NCBI RefSeq assembly: GCF_022378335.1
Contig: NZ_JAIQCI010000011.1
Location: forward strand, 46,287-110,286
DNA length: 64,000 nucleotides
Source of the DNA: Croceicoccus hydrothermalis
GTDB lineage: Bacteria; Pseudomonadota; Alphaproteobacteria; Sphingomonadales; Sphingomonadaceae
Direction: 5' to 3'
The position numbers and the translations under genes are program-made. The notes below the pieces were generated by a model. That model searched no databases. It saw nothing but the letters and a program-made list of their open reading frames with translations, and was not told the origin of the DNA. Positions 34,694 through 43,200 of the stretch are shown here, piece after piece (within the stretch, counting starts at the first letter, position 1; each line of letters begins with the position of its first letter).

Positions 34694-34711
34694 GTCGTGA
34701 CTAGTCACGAC
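34694..34711. promoter_or_regulatory. Perfect 18-bp palindrome before the RHH gene
   Basis: GTCGTGACTAGTCACGAC is a perfect palindrome, 50 bp before the start of the small ribbon-helix-helix gene at 34761. Such a site is the expected operator type for a dimeric repressor, most simply that gene's own product. Confidence 0.5.
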
Positions 34712-34760
34712 CGCGACACCGGGCTGGAGCGGCCGAAAGAAGATCCACGAGGACAGCGAA

Positions 34761-34976
34761 ATGATGAGAGCACGCAAAGCTGAACAACGCCGTCGCCGAA
34801 GAGCGCAGGGGCTGAAGCCGCTCGAGGTCTGGCTCCCCGAGCAGCTCATCTTGGAGATCGATAAGCTAAAAACGGAACAAACCCATTCCCGAGAGGCCGT
34901 TATCGCAGCCCTGATCGCCGGAACGCTGCAAAAAGCACGGTCCGGCCGACCGGTTGCCTCAATGGCCCTTGGCTAA
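34761..34976 (+). CDS. Small ribbon-helix-helix-like protein, 71 aa
   Basis: 71 residues. A very basic start (RARKAEQRRRRRAQG) is followed by LKPLEVWLPEQLILEIDKLK and HSREAVIAALIAGTLQ, a strand-helix-helix layout typical of CopG/Arc-type repressors. Ends at a strong terminator. Probably an autoregulated plasmid copy or transfer regulator; the exact family is not assigned. Confidence 0.65.
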   Translation: MMRARKAEQRRRRRAQGLKPLEVWLPEQLILEIDKLKTEQTHSREAVIAALIAGTLQKARSGRPVASMALG

Positions 34977-34978
34977 CG

Positions 34979-35012
34979 AAAAAGGGCCCGGTTGCAGCCG
35001 GGCCCTTTTGTA
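34979..35012 (+). terminator. Rho-independent terminator after the RHH gene
   Basis: AAAAGGGCCCGG, 6-base loop, CCGGGCCCTTTT: a 12-bp perfect stem whose A and T flanks would serve both strands. It starts just after the stop at 34976. Confidence 0.9.
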
Positions 35013-35177
35013 TATTTTCGTCGCTGGGACGCTTCCAAATCAGGAGCTCCTCCTAGCAACGAACCGCCCTTGGAGCAAGCGTTTCGGCGCGCGATGACGC
35101 GCGCCTGGTCGCAGCGACAAGACCGTCAGTCGCACGACGCGTCTGATGAAGCAGGAAGGAGGAGTGAGGCACAGATC

Positions 35178-35270
35178 AAAAAAAACCCGGGCGAGGCCCG
35201 GGCTTTATGAAGGGTCGGTTGGCTCGTCGCGCCACTGGACAAGGCAACCACAAACTCTCCGGCAAGACTA
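35178..35270 (-). ncRNA. Candidate antisense (counter-transcribed) RNA in the repC leader
   Basis: Read on the minus strand there is a stem CCCGGGC / GCCCGGG (35186-35202, 3-base loop) followed by eight T (35178-35185): a textbook terminator facing away from repC. No minus-strand gene is upstream, so it should end a short RNA starting somewhere around 35250-35290 (TTGCTT and GATTAG are a weak promoter candidate). RepABC plasmids carry such an antisense RNA just before repC, where it limits initiator synthesis. The 5' end given is approximate and no expression data exist. Confidence 0.45.
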
Positions 35271-35300
35271 ATCGGCTCCTGACAAGTTGCAAGCAATTTT

Positions 35301-35315
35301 CCGCGATTTTCGCGG
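35301..35315 (+). promoter_or_regulatory. Hairpin in the repC leader
   Basis: CCGCGA-TTT-TCGCGG gives a perfect 6-bp stem 48 bp before the repC start. With the antisense terminator at 35178-35202 it resembles the leader structure that the RepABC antisense RNA acts on. Inference from layout. Confidence 0.4.
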
Positions 35316-35362
35316 CGATTGTTGCTGTCTGTGCCGCTCCTCGCATGACGAGGAAGCGAACG

Positions 35363-36778
35363 ATGAATCTTGCCCAGTTATCACCCGGATCCGGTCGCCG
35401 AACCAGCAGCTCTACGCCCTATTGCGGGGTCCGGTTGGCTGACGCCCTGAAGTCCCTACCCTCCCCCCGTCTGCAGGAAAGCGACCTGCAGGTGTGCAGT
35501 TTATCGAGCGAGCAGGAACGAGCCGCCCACGCTGCCTTTGTCGCCGCCCTTATGCGGGAGCGCGCGCCTCTTGGCAGCGCAGCTGAGGGCGAACTTCTCC
35601 GACGCCGCGTCATTCGCGTCCTCTGCCAATTCCGCGATCAGGGGACGATCACCCTCCCCCCCAGCAAAAAGACTTGGGAAAGACTCCACATTCTAGCAAG
35701 AATGTGCGCGTCAGCTGCCGACTGGACCAGTCAGACCGGGCCTATTGTGGGCGCTTCCAACGCAGTTCTCGAGGTCAAGCTGGACAGCACCAATGTCCGC
35801 CGGGATCTGCGCGACATGGCCCGTTGCGGCTTGATCGTGCCATTCTGCCCGAAAGGGAATGGTCACCGATTCTACGTCCCGGCCAGAAAGGGTAAAGCCG
35901 CCATAGGCGCGGGGTGGTCATTAGCGCCACTGGTCCTGATGATTGACCACTTGGAGGCTGTCGCTGCAACAGAAGCCGAGCTGCGCGAAATGCGCGTCGC
36001 CCTTCCCGCAGAGATCAAGTCCTATCTCAATACCATGCGCTCGCTTCTGGCGCCCTTTGTCGACGCTCATATGTGGGCGCAGGCATTGGCGCAAAAAGTC
36101 GAGAAGCTGGCAGATCGGCGCCGAGACACTCCCCGATCGTCGCTGCCGGAGATGCGTAAGATCCTCGAAGACACGCTCGCACTCCACGACCAACTGCAGC
36201 ACGCCGTTATCGTGCACTCACGAGCCGTCCCTCCCGAAGGTGAATTGTCCACTACGCCGGACGAAAACGTCCACCGCAAATACAACAGGAATCAAACACT
36301 AAGATGTAAGGTTGGCTTGGCAGAGGGTCGCAACCGAGAGGCAACACAAGACCTCGAGGCGAGCTCAAAAACGCAGGCAGAACAGAACAAAAGTGGGGCC
36401 CTTCAAGCAGACGATGCGTTTGGAATAAAGCGCAGCGGCTTTACGTGGGACGAGACGGCATCCCTATTCCCTTTCACCGAAGGGTTCATCGCCCTCCCCT
36501 CGTCGCCTACGATTGCTTCAGCCCAGGCTCTCGCCCGAGCTGTGGGCGTGGCTGATGCGACTGTCATAAGCGCTGCTCAAGCACTCGGCCTCGAGGCGGC
36601 CATGCTGTGCGTTCTCCTAACCGGCCAGCACGCCTGCGACGGCGAAATACTGCGGTCGCCCGACATTTACATGCGAGCACTGATCGAGCGTGCCGGCCGC
36701 GGTGATCTCAATCTCGGAAACAGTCTATTTGGACGCAGAAGCAAGATTTCGGAACCGGCCCGGCGCAGGATCGGTTAG
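35363..36778 (+). CDS. RepC-like plasmid replication initiator
   Basis: 471 residues from the ATG at 35363 (AGGAAG 7 bases upstream; the frame is open to 35207 but runs into the leader structures). The N-terminal winged-helix region has NVRRDLRDMARCGLIVPFCPK and GHRFYVPARKG, the RepC pattern of a helix-turn-helix followed by a basic wing. The C-terminal domain has ETASLFPF and ILRSPDIYMRALIERAGRGD, matching RepC's final segment. In RepABC plasmids RepC opens an AT-rich origin inside its own gene. Here no repA/repB lie upstream; parA and a small partner lie downstream. The window also has a Rep_3 initiator, so there are two replicons. Confidence 0.82.
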   Translation: MNLAQLSPGSGRRTSSSTPYCGVRLADALKSLPSPRLQESDLQVCSLSSEQERAAHAAFVAALMRERAPLGSAAEGELLRRRVIRVLCQFRDQGTITLPPSKKTWERLHILARMCASAADWTSQTGPIVGASNAVLEVKLDSTNVRRDLRDMARCGLIVPFCPKGNGHRFYVPARKGKAAIGAGWSLAPLVLMIDHLEAVAATEAELREMRVALPAEIKSYLNTMRSLLAPFVDAHMWAQALAQKVEKLADRRRDTPRSSLPEMRKILEDTLALHDQLQHAVIVHSRAVPPEGELSTTPDENVHRKYNRNQTLRCKVGLAEGRNREATQDLEASSKTQAEQNKSGALQADDAFGIKRSGFTWDETASLFPFTEGFIALPSSPTIASAQALARAVGVADATVISAAQALGLEAAMLCVLLTGQHACDGEILRSPDIYMRALIERAGRGDLNLGNSLFGRRSKISEPARRRIG

Positions 36779-36812
36779 ATAAACGAAAGGGAATGTCGGC
36801 TATCTCACGACC

Positions 36813-37088
36813 ATGAAACACGAAGCTCTCATCGCCTGGACGTCGCTATACATCGCCGTGGGAGCAATGGCCCTCATCTGCGCGGTGCTGGCAGTGGTGG
36901 TTACTGTTCACGACTGGCAAAGCCGAGCTTGGCGTCCCAAACTCGCCACAAAGCTCGACGCAGCGCTGCTACTGCCGAAAGTTTGGCTCCGCTGGCAGAT
37001 CAACTACCTCAAGGGCGCACCAGTAATCCTCACGGTTGCGCTGTACTTCGCCTCGGACGTGGGATTTCACGTGTTTTGGAACATTTAG
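36813..37088 (+). CDS. Small membrane protein, 91 aa
   Basis: 91 residues with one strong hydrophobic segment near the N-terminus (LYIAVGAMALICAVLAVVVTV, about 12-32) and a weaker one at the C-terminus (VILTVALYFASDVGF). It lies 34 bp after repC and converges with the lytic transglycosylase gene (3-bp gap). No family recognised; surface exclusion or a transfer accessory role is possible. Confidence 0.55.
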   Translation: MKHEALIAWTSLYIAVGAMALICAVLAVVVTVHDWQSRAWRPKLATKLDAALLLPKVWLRWQINYLKGAPVILTVALYFASDVGFHVFWNI

Positions 37089-37091
37089 ATC

Positions 37092-37952
37092 CTAATATGC
37101 CAGCAACGATGCGCGCCGAAACGACGTAACTGGAATATCTGACCGCCCTGCCCCTCCCAGATAGGTCTGAACACTGGCCAGGATCGTCTCCACATAGGCA
37201 CGCGTTTCACGATAGGGTGGAATCCCTCCGTGTCGTCGAACGGCACCTGGTCCGGCATTATAGGCGCTCAACGCCAAATGCCAGGCTCCGCCGAACTCGT
37301 CGAGTTGAGCGCGAAGGTATCTTGCCCCACCCCGTAGATTCTGGCGCACGTCCCAAGCGTTGAAAACTCCAAGATCACGCGCGGTTCCGGGCATAAGCTG
37401 AGCGAGACCCATGGCGCCCGCCCGGCTTCGTGCCGCCGGGTTATAACGGCTCTCCTGCACGATCAGGCTGTCGAAGAGTTCGATCGGAACCCCTGCCTCA
37501 CATGCCGCCGATGCCATCTCGGCATAATGCAGGCGGCGGCGGTTCTCGGCTGTGCGGCTCAGTCCCGGATATGGCTTGTAAACCGGATTTCGACAATCCG
37601 CGCTCATGAGTGCTGACGCCGGCGGGACATAGTACTTGTCAAATACCGACCGACCGCCCCGCATCCATGCAGGAACAAACAGACCAGAGGTCATCGTCGG
37701 CAGAACCGGTGTGGCCGGCTCTGGCTGACCGACGTCGCCCGACAGTTCAACACTCAGGCGCGCGAAGTCTGTCGCCAGCCCCTCGAGCGGCAAGCCGCCC
37801 TCCCCTCCAGCCTGGGGCTCAGCGGCAATCGCCCCCGGCACAATAAGCCGAAAAGACGGCGCAGCTGGTTCAGTAAAGACCGATACCGAAGCTTGCTGCG
37901 CCGATGCGCTGCTTGCCGTTAAAGCAAGGATCACCGAAAGAAACGTCTTCAT
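37092..37952 (-). CDS. Lytic transglycosylase (SLT, VirB1-type)
   Basis: 286 residues from the ATG at 37952. A signal peptide (LSVILALTASSASAQ) leads to a Pro-rich part and then an SLT domain: FDSLIVQESRYNPAARSRAGA (160-180) with catalytic Glu167, MGLAQLMPGTARDLGV, and LSAYNAGPGAV with the conserved AYNAGPG. It cuts peptidoglycan locally so that the mating channel can pass. Separate from the tra operon and on the same strand. Confidence 0.9.
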   Translation of the reverse strand: MKTFLSVILALTASSASAQQASVSVFTEPAAPSFRLIVPGAIAAEPQAGGEGGLPLEGLATDFARLSVELSGDVGQPEPATPVLPTMTSGLFVPAWMRGGRSVFDKYYVPPASALMSADCRNPVYKPYPGLSRTAENRRRLHYAEMASAACEAGVPIELFDSLIVQESRYNPAARSRAGAMGLAQLMPGTARDLGVFNAWDVRQNLRGGARYLRAQLDEFGGAWHLALSAYNAGPGAVRRHGGIPPYRETRAYVETILASVQTYLGGAGRSDIPVTSFRRASLLAY

Positions 37953-38082
37953 CGCATCACACTCCAAATGTGGAGCGTGGCTCGGATATCGCGTCTCTTG
38001 CGATACAATGCGAGGAGATACGGGGCAACCCTCTTTTGCGCGTGTCTGGTGTGCAGCCCCCTCAATCAATGTAACGCGGAGT

Positions 38083-38265
38083 GTAAAGCGCTTTGTAACG
38101 CGCGTCCGGCAGGGCTATGTAGAGCGCTATCGCCTGCCAAGCGCAGCGCGTAGCGCTTTACAGTTGCTTTGTCTTCCGCTTGCCTTGTGCTTTAGGTTGC
38201 GCTATCGGACGCAACGCGCTTGGGACGGCGCTATCCACAGCGCTTTCGCTTTCAACGCGCTTTGC
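38083..38265. repeat. Cluster of AGCGCT/GCGCTTT repeats upstream of parA
   Basis: At least eight copies of (A)GCGCT(T/A)T in about 180 bp, among them GTAAAGCGCTTTGTAAC (38083-38099, palindromic core AAAGCGCTTT), AGCGCT at 38123 and 38152, and further copies near 38198, 38216, 38228, 38240 and 38257. They fill the space between the transglycosylase and parA. In small ParA systems such sites are the centromere and the operator bound by the ribbon-helix-helix partner. Binding is inferred. Confidence 0.65.
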
Positions 38266-38278
38266 AAAGGTGAAGTAC

Positions 38279-38959
38279 ATGCCAGTCATCACAATCGCGC
38301 AATCGAAAGGCGGGGCGGGCAAATCGACCCTAGCCCTCGCATTGGCTTCTGAATTTGCTGACTTGGGCGGAACGGTCGCCATCCTCGATGCCGACCGACA
38401 ACTTAGCCTGCTCAACTGGTATACCGACCGCGCCAGCGAGGGGATGGACACTGCCGCCATCAAAGTCATCGACGCCTCACAGCTTCGCGATACCGAGATC
38501 GGCGGTGCCATCGAAAAAGCAAAGCAGGACGCTCAGCTCGTCATTGTCGATTCGGAGGGGACGGCAAACTTCAAGACGACCTATGCCGCGCAAGATTCGG
38601 ATTTCGTCATCATCCCGACGCGGTCATCACGTCTGGACCTGGAACGGACCGTTGAAACTCGCGTCATGCTTGAGCGAATGTGCCCCGGGGTCCGCTACCG
38701 GGTCCTCATCACGCAGACCGCCATCGTCGCCCGGTCGAGCACCGAATTTCAGATCGATCAGCAAATCCGCGACACGTTGCCGACCTTCGATCAGCACATG
38801 CACATGCTTGACGGTTTTCGCGCCATGTCGAACTGGCGCAGGACGCTGCCCGAAGTCGAGCGGGAAGGGCTCGCACGTACCGAGCGCGCCCGAACGATTG
38901 CGCAATCGATCCTGGGCGCGATCCTCGAGGAGATCACGCAAACGGAGGACGCCCGATGA
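38279..38959 (+). CDS. parA: ParA-family partition ATPase
   Basis: 226 residues from the ATG at 38279 (AAGGTGAAG upstream); earlier in-frame codons lie in the repeat region. Deviant Walker A KGGAGKST (10-17), Walker A' region VAILDADRQLS and Walker B LVIVDSEG. No N-terminal HTH, so it belongs to the small type Ib ParA group, which relies on the partner for autoregulation. It overlaps the next gene by four bases (ATGA). Confidence 0.93.
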   Translation: MPVITIAQSKGGAGKSTLALALASEFADLGGTVAILDADRQLSLLNWYTDRASEGMDTAAIKVIDASQLRDTEIGGAIEKAKQDAQLVIVDSEGTANFKTTYAAQDSDFVIIPTRSSRLDLERTVETRVMLERMCPGVRYRVLITQTAIVARSSTEFQIDQQIRDTLPTFDQHMHMLDGFRAMSNWRRTLPEVEREGLARTERARTIAQSILGAILEEITQTEDAR

Positions 38960-39324
38960 CCGAGCGGAGGACATTACCAAACGTCGTCGCGGCAGCTGAA
39001 AGTCGGATCGCCAAGGCAGGAGACGATTCCCGCTCAGGACTTGCGCAACTCGTCGAGAAAGCCGGCCATCAAGCCCGTAGCAAGCCGGCGATCAGTCATC
39101 CCGGCTACCATCCCCAGATAGCTCCCGAACCAGAGGCGCCACGCCCCAAAAGAAATCCCAAGGTGAAGGCCGAAAAGCGCGTGCATGTCATAAACATGCG
39201 CCTGACGACCACAGAGCGCGAGCGCTTCTACAGCTGGTGCGAAGAGCGAGATCTCAGCCTTCCCGACGGACTCGTCGCGCTGATGGATGCCGTACAAGGC
39301 GGCTCCACGAACGATCAGGACTAG
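38956..39324 (+). CDS. Ribbon-helix-helix partner of ParA (putative centromere-binding protein)
   Basis: 122 residues. A flexible, Pro- and Lys-rich first 70 residues are followed by RVHVINMRLTTTERERFYSW and LPDGLVALMDAVQ, a strand-helix-helix pattern. Short ParA proteins are paired with such ribbon-helix-helix ParB analogues that bind the centromere upstream of parA. Overlapping ATGA with parA supports the pairing. Its own DNA target is probably the AGCGCT cluster. Confidence 0.72.
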   Translation: MTERRTLPNVVAAAESRIAKAGDDSRSGLAQLVEKAGHQARSKPAISHPGYHPQIAPEPEAPRPKRNPKVKAEKRVHVINMRLTTTERERFYSWCEERDLSLPDGLVALMDAVQGGSTNDQD

Positions 39325-39331
39325 GGCGATC

Positions 39332-39352
39332 GGAGGAGAGGAGGGGGAGGGC
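39332..39352 (+). promoter_or_regulatory. Purine-rich leader motif, copy 1
   Basis: GGAGGAGAGGAGGGGGAGGG ends about 24 bp before the Toprim gene start. One of six copies of the same motif placed before backbone genes (others near 40237, 46781, 56971, 60446 and 63257). Function unknown. Confidence 0.6.
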
Positions 39353-39374
39353 GGCCGCGAGAAAGGATGACACT

Positions 39375-40220
39375 ATGCTCATCGCACTGCGCCCCACTCA
39401 AGAGACCGTAGACATCGTCGCCAGCCTGCGCGGGAAGTGGCATGGATCCTACGCCCTGTGCCGTTGTCCCGCCCACGAGGATACCACGCCGTCGCTGTCG
39501 ATCAGGCAGGGAAGCAAGAGCATCCTGGTCCACTGTTTTGCCGGCTGCGACCCGGAAAACATCCTGCGCGAGATCGCGAGACTATCGCCCCAACAAGGGG
39601 CGCCGATGCCCGACTTCACGCCAGCGCGCAGCTCGGCCAACGCACGTCGGATTTGGGACGATGGCCGCGAGATTACCGGAACGCTTGGCGAACTCTACCT
39701 TCGCCGTCGTAACCTGCCCATCGACCTTCCCGACATCCGGTTTCACCCCCGCTGTCCCTTTCGCCCAAAGCCCCACACCCGCTTTCTGCCCGCGCTGATC
39801 GTCGCCGTCCGCCAGGGACCGCAGATCACTGCCATACAGCGAATCTTCCTCGATCCCGAAACCCACTGGCACACCGGTAAATACATGCTCGGCCGGCCAG
39901 AGATGGGCGCATGGCGCCAAACGCTGGCGGGGACCACACTCGCCATCGCCGAGGGATTTGAGGACGCAGCTGCGTTTACAAAGCGGCAGGAAATCCCGTG
40001 CTGGGCATCGCTGGGTGCTGAGCGCCTGCCGCTGCTGGCGCTACCCGACTCGATCGAGACCCTGGTCATTGCCGAAGACGACAATCAGCCGGGAAGGGCA
40101 GGGGCCCTGCGTGCCCTGCACGCCTACAGGCGACCAGGCCTCAAGATCCTGCGCAGATCGCCGCGCCCGTTCGAAGACTGGGCAGCGGCCAACGAAGCGG
40201 CTCCTCCAACAACCCTCTGA
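39375..40220 (+). CDS. Toprim-domain primase-like protein with zinc finger
   Basis: 281 residues from the ATG at 39375 (AAAGGAT upstream). The N-terminal CHC2-type zinc finger has CRCPAHEDTTPSLSI (29-43) and HCFAGC (53-58), as in DnaG-type primases. The C-terminal Toprim domain has LAIAEGFEDAAAF (Glu193) and VIAEDDNQPG (Asp235/236), the metal-binding acids. No helicase part is present. Such plasmid proteins are thought to prime the transferred strand or plasmid replication. It precedes the large methylase/helicase gene by 63 bp and may be co-transcribed with it. Confidence 0.88.
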   Translation: MLIALRPTQETVDIVASLRGKWHGSYALCRCPAHEDTTPSLSIRQGSKSILVHCFAGCDPENILREIARLSPQQGAPMPDFTPARSSANARRIWDDGREITGTLGELYLRRRNLPIDLPDIRFHPRCPFRPKPHTRFLPALIVAVRQGPQITAIQRIFLDPETHWHTGKYMLGRPEMGAWRQTLAGTTLAIAEGFEDAAAFTKRQEIPCWASLGAERLPLLALPDSIETLVIAEDDNQPGRAGALRALHAYRRPGLKILRRSPRPFEDWAAANEAAPPTTL

Positions 40221-40235
40221 ACCTCCTACCCAGTG

Positions 40236-40250
40236 AAAAGGGGAGGGGGA
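40236..40250 (+). promoter_or_regulatory. Purine-rich leader motif, copy 2
   Basis: AAAAGGGGAGGGGGA, about 34 bp before the GTG start of the methylase/helicase gene. A shorter form of the motif at 39332. Confidence 0.5.
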
Positions 40251-40283
40251 TGCTGAGCGGCGCATCAGCATGAGGAGCGAAGC

Positions 40284-43200
40284 GTGACCGACCTTTTCGA
40301 CCATCAAGCCACCCGTCTCGACGCCGCCATCGATTGCCTGGCCGGCCAGATTTCCAAGGGCGAGCTCAACAAGACCTTCCTTCACAAGACCATGCGCGAG
40401 CTTCATGGCGCTGGATCGGCCGATGGCGCATGGACGCAGCGCGGCGCGTTCGACCTCATGGAAGCCGCACTCGTGCGTCACCTCACCAGCGCGGCAAAGC
40501 CGACAGGACTGGGAGATATCGAAGCGTTCTCACAGATTATGCAGGCGCTCCCCACGCAGACCGTGCGGAGCGAGACTCAAATCCGCTATCAGCAATTCTC
40601 AACTCCCGCCGACCTGGCGGCACTCGTGGCGGTGCTTGCACAAGCCAGGCAAGACGACCTTGTCCTCGAGCCGAGCGCCGGACACGGAATACTGGCTGCA
40701 GTGCTGCCCAAGGTTCGTACACTCCATCTCAACGAGATCGATCCCGACCGACGGGAGAAGCTGGCAATCCTCTTCCCGCAGGCAACCCTGACCGGCGTCG
40801 ACGGCGCCATGCTGACATCGCTGCTCGACGAGACAACCAGGCCAAGTCTCATCGTCATGAACCCGCCGTTTTCCCGATCAGAGGGCAGGGGGGTCGATCA
40901 ATTCGCCGCTATCCGGCACCTGCGCTCCGCGATCAGCAAGACCAGCCCACGAGGCCGGATCGTCGCCATCATGCCCGACTGGTTCACCACCAGCGCCAGG
41001 ATGCTCAAAATCTACGAAGAGACATTCGCCAACTGCACGGTCCGATCGTCGTGTCGTATCGACAAGTGCTACCAGAAGCAGGGCACGACCGTCGCAGTTC
41101 GTCTCTACGTGATCGACAAGATCCCTGGCGTGACAAAACCCGCCGTACTGGCTCGCGACACAGTCCAAGCTCTCGCAGAGGAGCTCAATGTGCCGCCGCG
41201 AAGCAATCCTGAGCGAAAAGCGCCGGGCGCCGCTGCTGAGCGACCAAAGCCCACGCTGTTTCGCGCGATGCGGTCGACTCCGCGGCCGAAGGTGATCGCG
41301 CCTCGCGCCGTGCCCACGCAGGAAATCACCGCCGTGGCCTATGATACGCTCGATCGCCCCCGCCCTCTCGGCGAGCAGAAAGGCGTGTATCTACCGTATC
41401 GGCCGAGCCGCATCGACATTGCCAACGCCAGTACTCACCCCACGCCACTGGTTGAATCGGTTGCCATGGGATCGATCCCGGCGCCGCAGCCCGAATATCT
41501 CCCGCAGTTGCACGCTCGTATCGTCACTGAACAGCGGCTCTCCGAAGCGCAGCTCGAGACCGTCATCTACGCTGGAAATGCGTGGAGCCAGTTCCTTCCT
41601 GGCCTTTTCAAGCCAGACGAAAAAGGCGTCGGTCTAACGCTCAGCGAAGACGGTGAAGCCTACCGTAAGGGCTACTTCCTCGGCGACGGAACCGGGGCAG
41701 GGAAGGGGCGCCAGATCGCCGGCTGCATTCTCGACAACTGGTTGGCAGGTCGCAAACGGGCGATCTGGGTCTCCAAAAACGAGCAACTCCTCGAAGATGC
41801 GCGCCGCGACTGGGAGGCGCTCGGAGGAATGTCGGCCGACATTCAGCCACTTTCGGCCTGGAAGATCGACCAGTCGGTGCCCTTCCGTGACGGCATTGTC
41901 TTCGTGACCTATCCGACGCTGCGGAGCCAGCGCCAAGATGCCACACGCCTGAAGCAGCTGCTCGACTGGGCCGGAAACGATTTCGAGGGCGTCATCGCAT
42001 TCGACGAAAGCCACGAAATGGGCGGGGTCGCTGGCGGGGAGGGCCTGAAGGGCGCCAAGAACGGGTCTCAACAAGGTATCGCCGGCGTGCTGCTGCAAAA
42101 CCACCTTCCACACGCCCGCGTTCTGTATGCCTCCGCCACAGGCGCCTCCGACGTGAACAATCTCGCCTATGCGGTCCGGCTTGGTCTTTGGGGGCCAGAG
42201 ACCGCGTTCGCCAACCGGGAGGATTTCATCAGCCAGATTCGTGCCGGAGGCATCGCTGCCATGGAACTGGTCTCGCGAGATCTCAAAGCGCTGGGGCTTT
42301 ACCAGTCGCGCGCACTGAGCTTCGCGGGTGTCGAGTACGAGATCCTCAAGCATGAACTCACGCCCGAACAGGTCTCCATTTACGACGCCTACGCCGAAGC
42401 CTGGGCGATCATCCATCAGAACATGGAAACAGCGCTGGCACTGACGAACGTCGTCGACGACCTCGAAGGCAGCACCCTCAACAGCGGCGCCAAAGCCGCA
42501 GCACGTTCGCGCTTCGAGTCCTGCAAGCAGCGCTTCTTCAATCAAGTCCTCCTGTCGATGAAACTCCCAAGCCTGATCGGTGCGATCGACCAGCATCTGG
42601 CTGACGGTAAGTCGGTCGTCATCCAGCTCGTCTCAACGGCAGAGAGCATCCTCAACCGGCGGCTGAACAGTCTCAGTCCCGAGGAACGAGCTAACCTCGA
42701 ACTCGATCTCAGCCCCCGCGAGAATGTGATCGACTACCTCGAGCGCGCGTTTCCGACACAGCAAATGAAGGTCTTCGTAGATGACACCGGCGCCGAACGA
42801 TCCATGCCTCTCTATGACGACGACGGACGCCCGGTCCACAACCAGCAGGCACTTGAATGCAAAGCGGCGCTCATCGAGCAGCTCTGCGCCATGCCCCCTA
42901 TCAAGCCAGCCCTCGACGGGCTGATCGAACACTACGGGACCGACGCCGTTGCAGAAGTCACCGGGCGCACCAAAAGGCTCATTTGCCAGTCCGACGGCTC
43001 ACAAAAGCTGGAATCGCGCTCCTCGCGGACGAACCAGTCGGAAACGGATCAATTCATGGACGGTCGCAAGCGCATTCTCATTTTCAGCGACGCCGGCGGC
43101 ACAGGCCGCTCCTACCACGCAAGCCTGAAGGCGAAAAACCAACAACAGCGCGTGCATTTTCTGCTCGAGCCTGGATGGCGGGCGGATCGCGCAATCCAAG

